Assembly: GCA_016286165.1 (NCBI GenBank)
Contig: JAEESE010000020.1
Span: forward strand, 1 to 56,502
Origin: Bacteroidaceae bacterium
GTDB lineage: Bacteria > Bacteroidota > Bacteroidia > Bacteroidales > Bacteroidaceae
DNA length: 56,502 bases
Direction: 5' to 3'
In this document: positions 23,939 to 33,540 of the stretch, piece by piece
How the letters are laid out: the number at the start of each line of letters is the position of its first letter
Position numbering within the stretch: position 1 is the stretch's first letter
Notes under the pieces: model-generated
What the model was told of the DNA's origin: nothing
The model's input: only the letters and a program-made list of their open reading frames with translations
Database searches by the model: none
Translations under genes and position numbers: made by a program

Positions 23939-26863
23939 ATGGCACGCGCGCGTACATATAAGTTATTATCCATAGTCCTGCTGATTGTAGGGCTGTGTGT
24001 TTCGTGCTCTACCCATAAGAACACTTCCGGCTCGCGTTTCTATCACCGCACCACAGCGCATTTCAATACTGTGTACAATGGCCGCGTGGCTTTCGAAGAG
24101 GGCGTAGAATCGCAGTTGAAAAGTCATGTCGACAACTACACTGAACTGCTGCCTATGTATGTCGTTGCCGACAAGAAAACGGCAGGTATAGGCAAGGGAA
24201 ACTTCGAAACGGCAATAGAGAAAAGCCAGAAGGCAATAAAGCGCCATAGCATTAAACGCAAGCCGAAGAAGCCTTCGGGGCGGATGACTGATAAGCAAAA
24301 GGCATATTTCAACCGCAAAGAGTTCAACACATATCTGCGACACGCGTGGATGATGTTTGCCGATGCCCAGTTCCAGAAAGGCGAGTTCATCGAGGCCGCT
24401 TCGAGCTACAACTATATCATTCGGCTTTATTCCGACCAACCAGACATCGTAAGTGTGGCGCGCGCTAAGCTTGCGCGCTGTTATGTGCTGATGGACTGGC
24501 CTTACGATGCCGAGGATGTGTTCAATAAGATTCGTCGCGACAGCGTATCGCCCCGCGGTGAGCGCGAGCTGACGGCCTCGCGTGCTGCTTATCTCGTGGC
24601 AACTGGAAAGTATGCTGAAGCACTCCAGCCGATGGCTGCTACTGCAAAGAACACGAAGAACAAACTGCAGAAAGCGCGTCTTTACTATCTGCTTGGGCAG
24701 TTGCACCAGCAGGCAGGCAACAGCGGCGAGGCTTACAAGGCTTTGCGCAAGTGTATACATCTGAACCCGCCTTACGAACTGTCGTTCAATGCCCGTATCC
24801 TCCAAACGGAAGTGATGGCCAAAGGTCAGGGTAAAAGCATGATACGCAAGCTGCGCCGCATGACCAAAGACCCCAACAACGAGAACTATCTGGACCGCAT
24901 TTATTATGCCATAGGTAATATCTATCTGGCTGATAAAGACACCACTTATACCATCTACGCATGGAAGAAAGGCATAGAGGAAAGCCGCCAGAACGGCTTT
25001 GCCAAGGCCGTGGTGCTGCAGCACCTGGGCGAGCTCTATTGGAAGCGCGAGAACTATATCGACGCGGCTGATTGCTATAGTCAATTGGCCGGAATGGTCG
25101 ACAAGGAGCGCGACGATTACGAAGAGGTGCAGCGCCGGAGCAAGATGCTCACCGAGATAGAGCCGCATCTGTCGGCTGTGAAACTGCAGGACAGTCTGCA
25201 GGCCCTTGCCAAACTGCCTGAGAAAGATTATCTTGCAGCCATCGACCGCGTGATAGAAGACCTGAAGAAGAAAGAGAAAGAGCAGGCAAAGCGTGAAGCA
25301 GCCGCCGGCACAAGCACCGCAGCCCGTGGTGGAGCTACACAAGCTAATAATGCTGCAGGAGGTGCTGCCGGAGCCGTTAGGCGCGGTGGACAATCGGCAA
25401 CCTTCTATTTCTACAATCCTCAGACCGTGTCGCAAGGCAAGCAGGACTTCCAGCGGCGTTGGGGCAATCGTCCCAACGAGGATAACTGGCGCTTCAGTCA
25501 GAAGCTGTCGCAGGGCGGCGGCGAAGGCGACTTCGGCCAGACTCTTCCAAGCGATTCGCTGGGTGGTGATTTCGGCGAGGGCGTGCAAGAACTCAGCGAG
25601 GAGGAACAGCGCCTTAAGGATTCACTTGAGAATGATCCGCATCAGCGTGAGTTCTACCTCAAGCAAATACCTTTCACGGAGGAGCAAGTGGAAGCCTCTA
25701 ACCAGCTCATTCTCGACGGTTTGTACAATGGAGGCGTGATGATGATGGAGAAGATAGGCAACTATCCCCTGTCGCGAAAGACCTTCGCGCGGCTTATGGC
25801 CGACTTCCCCGACTTCGAAAAGATGGACGATGTCTATTATCATCTCTTCCTCTTGTCGATGCGCGAAGGCAACGACGAGCAAATGCAGAACTACCTTGCT
25901 TTGTTGCAAAACGATTTCCCCGAGAGCAAGCTGACGAAGACGGTTAGCAATCCGCGCTATTTGGAACTGGCTACGTATGGCCGTCACCTCGAAGACACGC
26001 TTTATGCCCAGACCTACGATGCTTACAAGGCAGGTGAATACTGGCAGGTCGAGGAGAACGTGAAACGGAGCAGCGAGGATTTCGAGGAAGGCGCTCATCG
26101 TGCCAAGTTCCTCTTCCTGCATGCTATGGCTCAGCTCTATACCGGTCAGCGCGATTCGTTCCTATCGGCGATGAAGGTAGTAGCAGAGAAGTATTCGCAG
26201 AATGAGATAGCTCAACTGGCCAGTGCCTATGTCAAGGGCATTCAGGAAGGTCGGTTGCTGATGTCCGACAAATGGGACACGTCGAATATCTGGGCTTTGC
26301 GCTCAATGGCCGATGCCGGCTCCGACAGCACTGCAGCAGCGGCTGATACGCTCATCGCAGACCCGCAAATGCCCTATGTGTTTGTGCTTGCCTATCCCAC
26401 TGGTGAGGTCGACGATGACCAGCTGCTCTTTGAGATGGCCCGTTACAACTTCACATCGTTCATGGCTCGAAACTTCGACATAGAGATTGTGAAGGCAGGA
26501 GTGATAAGCCAACTTCGGGTTACAGGTTTCCAGAGCTACGACGAAGTGCACGCTTATGCCCAGCAGCTATACGGCAATGCTCACATGCGCGAGCGACTTG
26601 AAGGCATAAGGGCCATACTCATCAGCGAGCACAACCTCAAACTCCTCGGCACGCGTTACAGCTACGACGACTATGCCGAGTTCTACGATGCAGAGCTCTC
26701 GCCGCTCGAGGTGCCCGAAGAGCTCATACTTGACGAGCCGACCGATAACTTCCCGACCGATATCGACGATATCCCGTTGGAGCAGGAAGGCGATGACGAG
26801 GAAGGCGACGAAGATGCCGACGACGAGGACGACGGCGGCGATGACGACGACTGGCTCTTTTAG
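23939..26863 (+). CDS. porW: PorW/SprE-type TPR lipoprotein of the type IX secretion system
   Basis: 974 residues with a lipoprotein signal peptide (LLIVGLCVSC, lipid on the Cys near residue 22). Early markers are FYHRTTAHFNTVYNGRVAFE, typical of PorW/SprE proteins that support the T9SS motor and outer-membrane complex. TPR-like helices run from about 140 to 430, followed by a low-complexity Ala/Gly linker near 450-480, a second helical part with TPR character (PLSRKTFARLMADFPDFEK), and a C-terminal domain. The last 40 or so residues are strongly acidic (DDEEGDEDADDEDDGGDDDD), which is an unusual tail. The adjacent porX supports the assignment. Confidence 0.85.
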   Translation: MARARTYKLLSIVLLIVGLCVSCSTHKNTSGSRFYHRTTAHFNTVYNGRVAFEEGVESQLKSHVDNYTELLPMYVVADKKTAGIGKGNFETAIEKSQKAIKRHSIKRKPKKPSGRMTDKQKAYFNRKEFNTYLRHAWMMFADAQFQKGEFIEAASSYNYIIRLYSDQPDIVSVARAKLARCYVLMDWPYDAEDVFNKIRRDSVSPRGERELTASRAAYLVATGKYAEALQPMAATAKNTKNKLQKARLYYLLGQLHQQAGNSGEAYKALRKCIHLNPPYELSFNARILQTEVMAKGQGKSMIRKLRRMTKDPNNENYLDRIYYAIGNIYLADKDTTYTIYAWKKGIEESRQNGFAKAVVLQHLGELYWKRENYIDAADCYSQLAGMVDKERDDYEEVQRRSKMLTEIEPHLSAVKLQDSLQALAKLPEKDYLAAIDRVIEDLKKKEKEQAKREAAAGTSTAARGGATQANNAAGGAAGAVRRGGQSATFYFYNPQTVSQGKQDFQRRWGNRPNEDNWRFSQKLSQGGGEGDFGQTLPSDSLGGDFGEGVQELSEEEQRLKDSLENDPHQREFYLKQIPFTEEQVEASNQLILDGLYNGGVMMMEKIGNYPLSRKTFARLMADFPDFEKMDDVYYHLFLLSMREGNDEQMQNYLALLQNDFPESKLTKTVSNPRYLELATYGRHLEDTLYAQTYDAYKAGEYWQVEENVKRSSEDFEEGAHRAKFLFLHAMAQLYTGQRDSFLSAMKVVAEKYSQNEIAQLASAYVKGIQEGRLLMSDKWDTSNIWALRSMADAGSDSTAAAADTLIADPQMPYVFVLAYPTGEVDDDQLLFEMARYNFTSFMARNFDIEIVKAGVISQLRVTGFQSYDEVHAYAQQLYGNAHMRERLEGIRAILISEHNLKLLGTRYSYDDYAEFYDAELSPLEVPEELILDEPTDNFPTDIDDIPLEQEGDDEEGDEDADDEDDGGDDDDWLF

Positions 26864-26896
26864 TTGACATTTGAAACACTGAAATATTAATAAGGT

Positions 26897-28453
26897 ATGA
26901 CGAACGGGAAACTCCTTTGGGTCGACGATGAGATAGAGCTCCTGAAGGCCCACATAATCTTTCTCGAGAAGAAAGGCTACGAGATAGACACCGTTACAAA
27001 TGGCTTCGACGCAGTGGAACATTGCGGCGAGAACAGCTACGACCTTATCCTGCTGGACGAAAATATGCCAGGCATCAGCGGCCTCGAGACCCTGAAGCGC
27101 ATCAAGGAAATAGCGCCTACCACGCCCGTGGTTATGGTGACGAAGAGCGAGGAGGAAAACATCATGGACGAGGCTATCGGCAGCAAGATTGCCGATTACC
27201 TTATCAAACCCGTTAACCCAACTCAGATTCTCCTCTCGCTGAAGAAGAACATTCACCAGCGCGAGATAGTGGCCGAGCATACTCAGACGGCCTATCAACA
27301 GAACTTCGGAGCCTTGGGAATGCTTATCGATGACGCGTCCTCAATCAGCGACTGGATAGAAGTGTACCGGCGTCTTGTGGCTTGGGAACTGCAGTTGAGC
27401 GAGACAGACAGTGCCATGCGTGAGATGCTGGCGATGCAGAAATCTGAGGCCAACCGCAGTTTTGCACGTTTCGTGGAGCGCAATTACCTGAAGTGGGTGA
27501 ATGACTCAGAGTGCGAAGGGCGCCCGCTCTTGAGCCCTGATGTGTTCAAGCGGCGCGTGTTCCCCCTGTTGGACAACGGGGAGAAGGTGTTCCTCATCGT
27601 CATCGACAACTTCCGCTACGACCAGTGGCGCACCCTCATGGGCGAGATAAGTGAGATGTTCAATATCGATGAAAGCCTGTATTGCAGCATCTTGCCCACG
27701 GCAACGCAGTATGCTCGCAACGCCATCTTCTCGGGGCTTATGCCCAACATCATAGCGGAAATGTTCCCGGATTTATGGGTAGATGAGGACTCGGAAGAGG
27801 GCAAGAACCTCAACGAAGCGCCGTTGATTCAGACGTTGTTCAAGCGCTATCGTCGTCAGCACACGTTCTCGTACAACAAAGTGAACGATTCGGCAGGCGC
27901 CGAGCGTTTGGTGAATCAGTTGCCGCAACTGGCGAAGTATGATGTCAATGTCTGCGTGCTGAATTTCATTGATATGCTTTCACATGCCCGCACCGAGAGC
28001 AGGATGGTGCGCGAACTGGCAAGCAACGAGGCGGCTTATCGTAGCATCACGCTCAGCTGGTTCCGTCACTCCGCAGTGGGGGATTTGTTCCGCACTCTGG
28101 CGTCGTCGAATTACCGAGTTATCCTCACCACCGACCATGGTTCCATTCGCTGTCAGACTCCGGTCCGCGTGAAGGGCGACAAGAACACGAACACCAATCT
28201 TCGTTACAAATTGGGCAAGAATCTCGACTACAACAGCAAAGAGGTATACGAAATCACAGACCCACATAGGGCCTTGCTGCCGGCGCCTAATCTCTCTACG
28301 CGTTATATCTTCGCCCGTGCCGACTGCTTCTTTGCTTACCCAAACAACTATAATTACTACGTAAGCTACTATCGCAACACTTTCCAGCACGGTGGAATAT
28401 CGATGGAGGAAATGCTCATTCCGCTCATTGAGCTTACGCCTAAGAGGAGATAA
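26897..28453 (+). CDS. porX: PorX: response regulator with PglZ phosphatase-like domain
   Basis: 518 residues. The receiver domain (1-120) has the acidic pocket in LLWVDDEIELL, the phosphorylated Asp54 in LILLDENMPG, Thr/Ser in VMVTKSEEE and Lys in LIKPVNP. A helical linker follows, then a PglZ / alkaline-phosphatase-superfamily domain from about 220 with FLIVIDNFRYDQW, LPTATQYARNAIFSGLMP and LTTDHGSIRCQTPVRV providing metal ligands. PorX, with its kinase PorY and sigma factor SigP, controls T9SS gene expression, and the PglZ part cleaves oligonucleotides in described homologues. It lies 33 nt after porW and is probably co-transcribed. Confidence 0.95.
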   Translation: MTNGKLLWVDDEIELLKAHIIFLEKKGYEIDTVTNGFDAVEHCGENSYDLILLDENMPGISGLETLKRIKEIAPTTPVVMVTKSEEENIMDEAIGSKIADYLIKPVNPTQILLSLKKNIHQREIVAEHTQTAYQQNFGALGMLIDDASSISDWIEVYRRLVAWELQLSETDSAMREMLAMQKSEANRSFARFVERNYLKWVNDSECEGRPLLSPDVFKRRVFPLLDNGEKVFLIVIDNFRYDQWRTLMGEISEMFNIDESLYCSILPTATQYARNAIFSGLMPNIIAEMFPDLWVDEDSEEGKNLNEAPLIQTLFKRYRRQHTFSYNKVNDSAGAERLVNQLPQLAKYDVNVCVLNFIDMLSHARTESRMVRELASNEAAYRSITLSWFRHSAVGDLFRTLASSNYRVILTTDHGSIRCQTPVRVKGDKNTNTNLRYKLGKNLDYNSKEVYEITDPHRALLPAPNLSTRYIFARADCFFAYPNNYNYYVSYYRNTFQHGGISMEEMLIPLIELTPKRR

Positions 28454-28490
28454 GAAATTGCTCTGAAAAGAGAGACTATAGCAGACTACG

Positions 28491-28530
28491 AAGCGGAGAC
28501 AATGGCCGAAAAGCCTTTGCCTCCGCTTTT
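28491..28530. terminator. Intrinsic terminator between porX and tsaE
   Basis: Stem 28491-28506 with 28513-28528 (14 of 16 pairs), loop CGAAAA, followed by a T-run on the plus strand. It serves the convergent porX and tsaE genes. Confidence 0.8.
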
Positions 28531-28553
28531 ATCATAAGAAAAGAAAATTATTG

Positions 28554-28952
28554 TCACCAGCTGACGGTGCGCGTGCCATCGTCTTCGACGGTGATATGAA
28601 CGCGCACTGTTTCTGTTGGTAGCAAATCCTCTACCAGTTCGGGCCATTCAATCAGACAAAAGGCTCCGCTGTAGAGGTAGTCCTCAAAGCCCAGGTCGTA
28701 GGCTTCCTTGAGGTTCTTAAGACGGTAGAAATCAAAATGATAGATAGGACCTTCGTACTCGTTGACGATGGCGAAAGTGGGCGAGGTGACCGGCTCCTGA
28801 ACGCCTAAGACTTCGCACAGGGCGCGCGTAAAAGTGGTCTTGCCGGCTCCCATCTTGGCATAAAAAGCTATCACGCGGGCATCGCCTATCAACGACAGGA
28901 ACTGACGGGCAGCCTCGTTGATTTCATCTAACGATTTTATCTTTATTTCCAT
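28554..28952 (-). CDS. tsaE: tRNA threonylcarbamoyladenosine biosynthesis ATPase
   Basis: 132 residues, the usual size. The P-loop is YAKMGAGKTTFTRAL with Lys38. It has the TsaE-typical VTSPTFAIVNEYEG and HFDFYRLKNLKEAYDLGF followed by CLIEWPELVEDLLP. TsaE supplies ATPase activity to the TsaB-TsaD complex that makes t6A at position 37 of ANN-decoding tRNAs. It lies downstream of asd on the same strand across a 22-bp-period repeat array. Confidence 0.95.
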   Translation of the reverse strand: MEIKIKSLDEINEAARQFLSLIGDARVIAFYAKMGAGKTTFTRALCEVLGVQEPVTSPTFAIVNEYEGPIYHFDFYRLKNLKEAYDLGFEDYLYSGAFCLIEWPELVEDLLPTETVRVHITVEDDGTRTVSW

Positions 28953-29004
28953 CTTTCAATGTCTTATCCTTTATCCCTTCATTTTATGAACGGACGTGTT
29001 GAGC

Positions 29005-29218
29005 CTTATGACCGTTCGTATCCGGCCTTATGACCGTTCGTATCCGGCTTTATGACCGTTCGTATCCGGCTTTATGACCGTTCATGCCAACAAGCCCAGC
29101 CTAATCTGCCAACAAGCCCAGCCTAATCTGCTTATAAGCCCAACCTAATTCGGCTGTAAAGCCGACTTAAATTGCCTGTAAACCTAACTTGATTCGGCTT
29201 TCAGCCTAACCTGATTTG
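29005..29218. repeat. Array of about ten units with a 22-bp period
   Basis: Two repeat types in register. Three full copies of CTTATGACCGTTCGTATCCG+gc and a partial fourth run from 29005 to 29084. Two exact 22-bp copies beginning TGCCAACAAGCCCAGCC (29085-29106, 29107-29128) follow, then four degenerate 22-23 bp units with GCCTAACCTGATT-like cores. The period is close to two helical turns. It lies between asd and tsaE. Confidence 0.85.
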
Positions 29219-29240
29219 TAAACGCCACAAAAAGCTGAGT

Positions 29241-30254
29241 TTACTTCAGTCGCTCGTCTTCCTTGATGAGGTATTCGGCAATCTGCACAGCATTGAGGGC
29301 AGCGCCTTTCTTTATCTGGTCGCCGCAAAGCCAGAAGGTGAGGCCGTTCTCGTTGGCGAGGTCACGACGGATGCGCCCAACGTAGACATCGTCCTTGCCG
29401 GCAGTGAACAGAGGCATGGGGTATTTCTTGTTGGCGGGGTCGTCGATGACGGTGATACCTTCGGCCTTGGCCATAGCTTCGCGAGCCTCTTCGGGTGAGA
29501 TAGGACGCTCGGTCTCAATCCACACGGCTTCGGAATGGCTGCGCAGCGAAGGCACACGGACACACATAGCCGAGCATGCGGCGTCGGTATGCATGATCTT
29601 GCGTGTCTCGTTGAACATCTTCATCTCTTCTTTCGTATAGCCATTGTCGGTGAAGACGTCGATTTGAGGTATCACGTTGTAAGCCAACTGATAAGCGAAC
29701 TTCTCAACAGGAGGCTCCTTGCCATCGAGCACGGCACGGTACTGCTGCTCCAACTCAGCCATAGCAGCTGCTCCGGCACCGCTGGCGGCCTGGTAGCTGG
29801 CAATATGAATCCGGCGGATATGCGAGATATTCTCGAGCGGCTGCAAGCAGACTACCATCATGATGGTGGTGCAGTTGGGATTGGCGATGATGCCGCGTGG
29901 ACGGTTGAGGGCATCCTTGGCGTTGCACTCGGGCACTACCAGGGGCACGTCTTCGTCCATGCGAAATGCGCTTGAGTTGTCGATCATCACGGCTCCGTGC
30001 TTGGTTATCGTCTCGGCAAACTCCTTTGATGTGCCGCCGCCGGCAGAGGTGAAAGCTATGTCTATGTCGCGGAAATCGTCGTTGTGCTGCAAGAGCTTTA
30101 CTTCATACTCCTTGCCGCGGAACTTATACTTACGGCCGGCACTACGCTGACTGCCGAACAGCACGAGGTTGTCGATGGGGAAATTGCGCTCGTCGAGCAC
30201 GCGGAGAAACTCCTGACCAACGGCGCCGCTGGCGCCTACGATAGCTACGTTCAT
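29241..30254 (-). CDS. asd: Aspartate-semialdehyde dehydrogenase
   Basis: 337 residues. It reduces aspartyl phosphate to aspartate semialdehyde with NADPH, supplying lysine, threonine, methionine and diaminopimelate. The nucleotide loop is [18 protein letters not shown], the catalytic Cys128 is in NPNCTTIMM, and the phosphate/substrate residues are in [13 protein letters not shown] and [16 protein letters not shown]. The C-terminal domain ends in [14 protein letters not shown]. It has its own promoter box at 30313-30320 and is divergent from the Kef-type antiporter. Confidence 0.96.
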   Translation of the reverse strand: MNVAIVGASGAVGQEFLRVLDERNFPIDNLVLFGSQRSAGRKYKFRGKEYEVKLLQHNDDFRDIDIAFTSAGGGTSKEFAETITKHGAVMIDNSSAFRMDEDVPLVVPECNAKDALNRPRGIIANPNCTTIMMVVCLQPLENISHIRRIHIASYQAASGAGAAAMAELEQQYRAVLDGKEPPVEKFAYQLAYNVIPQIDVFTDNGYTKEEMKMFNETRKIMHTDAACSAMCVRVPSLRSHSEAVWIETERPISPEEAREAMAKAEGITVIDDPANKKYPMPLFTAGKDDVYVGRIRRDLANENGLTFWLCGDQIKKGAALNAVQIAEYLIKEDERLK

Positions 30255-30312
30255 CTTGTTATTGATGTTTTATTGTGTTGCGAAAAACTTGTTTTTTTCT
30301 CTTTTGACGCCG

Positions 30313-30320
30313 CAAAAGTA
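30313..30320 (-). promoter_or_regulatory. Promoter -7 box (TACTTTTG) of asd
   Basis: TAnnTTTG on the minus strand, about 59 bp upstream of the ATG at 30254. Confidence 0.6.
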
Positions 30321-30506
30321 CTCATAAAATCTGAATTACATGCTGCGATGATGAAAAATATTATTCCGCGGCCGCGACTAATTGATTAATGTATATTTTC
30401 GCATTCATTTCCCAAAACTAACTCCATAAGCCTCCACGACAGCCCTAATATGTGCTTTTTTCAGCCTTTTTAATTAAGGAAACGCGCGCGCGTAAAAAAA
30501 TTTTTG

Positions 30507-30514
30507 TATCTTTG
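30507..30514 (+). promoter_or_regulatory. Promoter -7 box (TATCTTTG) of the antiporter gene
   Basis: TAnnTTTG followed by CACC, 9 bp upstream of the ATG at 30524, so the leader is very short. An unusual CGCGCGCGCG run lies just upstream (30483-30492). Confidence 0.65.
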
Positions 30515-30523
30515 CACCTGAAA

Positions 30524-32620
30524 ATGGAGGCTTTGATAACAAATCCGACCTGGATATTCCTCGTCATGTTGCTTGTGATATTGCTGGCGCCTATTGTGCT
30601 CAGACGTCTGCACGTGCCGCATATCATAGGCCTGATACTCGCCGGCTTGCTGCTTGGCGAGCACGGCTTCAACGTGCTTGCCCGCGATGCTTCGTTTGAG
30701 CTGTTCGGCGAGGTCGGCATCTACTATATCATGTTCCTTGCCGGCCTCGAGATGGACACGGGCAGTTTCCGCCGCTATGGTCGTGGAGGCATGGGCTTCG
30801 GATTGCTGACGTTTTTCGTGCCGTTCATTTGCGGATTGGCTGTGGCGCACTTTGGCCTCCATCTGGGTGCTGCCACGTCGGTGCTTGTAGGCTGCTTATT
30901 AGGTTCTCACACGTTGGTGTCCTTCCCGATTGTCGGCCGTTATGGTCTGGGCAAGCATCGCAGTGTCGTCTTCGCAATCATCGGCACGGCCATAGCTTCG
31001 TTCTTGGCTCTGCTGATGTTGGCAATAGTGGTACAGGTGCGCCAGGGCGGTGCCGGCTGGTTGTTCTGGCTGCGCTTCGTGGTTGGGATAATAGTTTATC
31101 TGCTGGCTGTGGCTTGGACCTTCCCCAAGGTAGGCCGCTGGTTTCTGCGCCGCAACGAGGACGCTGTAACGCAGTTCGTCTTTGCTCTCGCCATGGTTTT
31201 CATCAGCGCTTGGCTGGCGGAACTCGTGGGGCTCGAGGGCTTGTTGGGAGCCTTCTTCGGCGGTTTGGTGCTCAACCGTGTTATCCCTCATGGCGGACCG
31301 TTGATGGGGCGCCTTGAGTTTGTGGGCAATGCGTTGTTTGTGCCCTGGTTCCTCATCGGTGTCGGAATGCTCATCGACGTCAGCGTCGTGGCCGACCGCT
31401 CCGCTCTATGGCTCTGTGTTGTGGTTGTGGTGGCAGCTATCATCAGCAAGTGGTTTGCTGCAATGTTGATGAACTGGTTCACAGGCGGCCGCCATGCCGA
31501 TCGTCAACTGCTCTTCGGCCTGACGAACTCTCACGCTGCTGGTGCCTTGGCCATAGTGATGATTGCCACGGCTCCGGATGTGGCGCTGATGGATTCGCAG
31601 ATGCTGAATGCCACAGTGCTGCTCATACTCGTTTCCTGCATCGTAAGTTCGCTGGCCACCGGTCGCGGTGCCAAGCGTCTGGCCATGGAGACAAACGAAC
31701 TTGAACGCAACCGAGGCAGCTACCACGGCAAATGTGTCACTGCCTATGCCTATCCGCAGACGGTAGATTCACTGACGCAGTTGGCTATCATGATACGCAA
31801 TCCGCTCATCGTGGACAACCTGATGGGCCTTGCCATATCCATGGACGACGACCCCGACGATGCCGTGCGCGCCTTAGGGCAGCAGAACCTCGAGCAAGCC
31901 AAGGCTCTGGCCGCTGCGGCAGATGTCCAGATGTCTACCATGAGCCGCGTAAGTTCTAATGTTGCCAGCGCCATTGTTCATACCATGCGCGAAGTGGATG
32001 CTGGTGAGGTAATCCTCGGTCTGCACTCACAGGCTGATGGACGCCTGGCAGGCAATCTCGGTGTTATAGCGCAGAGTGTGCTCTCAACCACGCACCGTGA
32101 GGTGTTGCTTGTGCGGCTGCGCATGACTCCCGGTACCTTACGTCAGGTCATAGTGGCCGTGCCCCCAATGGCCGAGTATGAAGTAGGATTCTACAAATGG
32201 CTCGAGCACCTGTGCCGAATAGGCGAGCGAACAGGTATGCCTATGTATTTCCACACCTGTGGCGACACCGGCTTCTACATCAAGAACTACCTCGACGAAC
32301 TGCACCCTAATGTGCGAAATGAAATCGTTGCCGAGAAAGGCTTCGGTGCTATGCTCCTGTCGCTGCCGCAGATAGTTAAGGCAGACCACCTCTTTGTAGT
32401 GGTAAGCTCGCGCTCGGGCTTCATATCGCATACGCCGGCGCTCAATACCATACCGGCTCTGCTGGCCCGTTATTTCGACCATACCAATGTCATACTCCTC
32501 TACCCGGACCAGTTCGGCGACCCGGGCGAGAGCCTGTCAGTATTCGCCCCCAATGGTCAGAGCGTTACTCAGCGCAAGATGCTCTTCGAGGAGTGGTTGG
32601 GCAAACTGCGTAAGTCGTAA
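30524..32620 (+). CDS. Kef-type (CPA2) cation:proton antiporter
   Basis: 698 residues. Twelve or so membrane helices span residues 7-385 (VPHIIGLILAGLLLGEHGF, IYYIMFLAGLEMD, VGCLLGSHTLVSFPIV, GLEGLLGAFFGGLVLNRVI), ending with SHAAGALAIVMIATAP. From about 420 to 690 there is a soluble part that lacks an obvious TrkA-N GxGxxG motif and looks more like a universal-stress-type domain (LGVIAQSVLSTTHREVLLVR). The role is probably Na+ or K+/H+ exchange and pH homeostasis. ATG at 30524 is preferred over the frame opening at 30452, which lies upstream of the promoter. Confidence 0.87.
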   Translation: MEALITNPTWIFLVMLLVILLAPIVLRRLHVPHIIGLILAGLLLGEHGFNVLARDASFELFGEVGIYYIMFLAGLEMDTGSFRRYGRGGMGFGLLTFFVPFICGLAVAHFGLHLGAATSVLVGCLLGSHTLVSFPIVGRYGLGKHRSVVFAIIGTAIASFLALLMLAIVVQVRQGGAGWLFWLRFVVGIIVYLLAVAWTFPKVGRWFLRRNEDAVTQFVFALAMVFISAWLAELVGLEGLLGAFFGGLVLNRVIPHGGPLMGRLEFVGNALFVPWFLIGVGMLIDVSVVADRSALWLCVVVVVAAIISKWFAAMLMNWFTGGRHADRQLLFGLTNSHAAGALAIVMIATAPDVALMDSQMLNATVLLILVSCIVSSLATGRGAKRLAMETNELERNRGSYHGKCVTAYAYPQTVDSLTQLAIMIRNPLIVDNLMGLAISMDDDPDDAVRALGQQNLEQAKALAAAADVQMSTMSRVSSNVASAIVHTMREVDAGEVILGLHSQADGRLAGNLGVIAQSVLSTTHREVLLVRLRMTPGTLRQVIVAVPPMAEYEVGFYKWLEHLCRIGERTGMPMYFHTCGDTGFYIKNYLDELHPNVRNEIVAEKGFGAMLLSLPQIVKADHLFVVVSSRSGFISHTPALNTIPALLARYFDHTNVILLYPDQFGDPGESLSVFAPNGQSVTQRKMLFEEWLGKLRKS

Positions 32621-32656
32621 AAGACCTAATGAAAAGACCTGAAATAGTACATCGTG

Positions 32657-32699
32657 AATAGTCAAATCGTAAATTCCAGTAAATAGTCAAATCGTAAAA
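32657..32699. repeat. Direct repeat AATAGTCAAATCGTAAA (two copies)
   Basis: Copies at 32657-32673 and 32682-32698, immediately upstream of the lolD-like gene. The CGTAAA / GTCAAA wording recurs at 46210-46335, so it belongs to a dispersed family. Confidence 0.75.
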
Positions 32700-32706
32700 T
32701 CCATAT

Positions 32707-33540
32707 ATGATTCACCTCAGAAACATACATAAGAGCTTCGGCTCGCTCGAAGTGCTCAAAGGCATTGACCTTGACATAGCTGCAGGCGAGGTCGTGAGCA
32801 TTGTGGGTCCCAGCGGAGCCGGCAAGACCACGCTCCTGCAAATAATGGGAACCCTCGACAAGGCAGACACGGGCAGCATCGTCATCAACGGCAGCGACGT
32901 GACACGCCTCTCGCAGAAAGCTCTCGCGCGGTTCCGCGGCGAGCAGATAGGCTTCGTCTTTCAGTTCCATCAGCTGCTGCCCGAGTTCACGGCCTTGGAG
33001 AATATCATGATGCCAGCCCTCATCGCAGGCCGCAGTCATCGTGAATCCCGTCGCCGTGCTGAGGAACTGCTGGCTTTCATGAACCTTAGCGACCGCGCCG
33101 ACCACAAACCTGCTGAGCTCTCGGGAGGTGAGAAGCAGCGCATCGCCGTGGCACGGGCATTGGTCAACAAACCGGCCGTGGTGCTTGCCGACGAGCCAAG
33201 CGGCAGCCTCGATAGCGCTAATAAGGCCGAACTTCACCGCCTCTTCTTCGACCTTCGCGACAGCCTTGGACAGACATTCGTCATAGTGACACACGATGAA
33301 GGCCTTGCGGCCCAGACCGACCGCACTATTCATCTGCGCGACGGCCTTGTGGTTAGTCAGTCTGCCGGTGCGCCTTCGCCCGAGCCTCTGACAAGCCCGT
33401 TGCCCGAGCCCGAAGTGCCTTCGCTTGAGGATACTGATGCCCCGATGCCTGAGCCTCCCGCCACGGAGCCGCTTCCGGACCTCGCGCCCGAACCCGACAC
33501 CCCTTCACCAACGGATACAGCTAAAACCTATCTCGCATGA
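32707..33540 (+). CDS. lolD: LolD-like ABC transporter ATPase with a Pro/Glu-rich tail
   Basis: 277 residues. The ATPase core is complete at about 1-218: Walker [10 protein letters not shown] with Lys40, Q-loop [15 protein letters not shown], signature LSGGEKQR, Walker [13 protein letters not shown] and switch His in VIVTHDE. The FQFHxLLPEFTAxEN wording is typical of LolD, which powers lipoprotein release from the inner membrane with LolC/E. Residues about 219-277 form a low-complexity tail of Pro, Glu, Ser and Asp ([18 protein letters not shown]), which is not a normal part of LolD. No permease gene is adjacent. The stop overlaps the next start by 4 nt (ATGA). Confidence 0.85.
   Translation: MIHLRNIHKSFGSLEVLKGIDLDIAAGEVVSIVGPSGAGKTTLLQIMGTLDKADTGSIVINGSDVTRLSQKALARFRGEQIGFVFQFHQLLPEFTALENIMMPALIAGRSHRESRRRAEELLAFMNLSDRADHKPAELSGGEKQRIAVARALVNKPAVVLADEPSGSLDSANKAELHRLFFDLRDSLGQTFVIVTHDEGLAAQTDRTIHLRDGLVVSQSAGAPSPEPLTSPLPEPEVPSLEDTDAPMPEPPATEPLPDLAPEPDTPSPTDTAKTYLA

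Noticed and set aside
29005..29218. Possible CRISPR array
   Set aside because: Units follow each other directly without unique spacers, there are no cas genes, and the unit length is too short.
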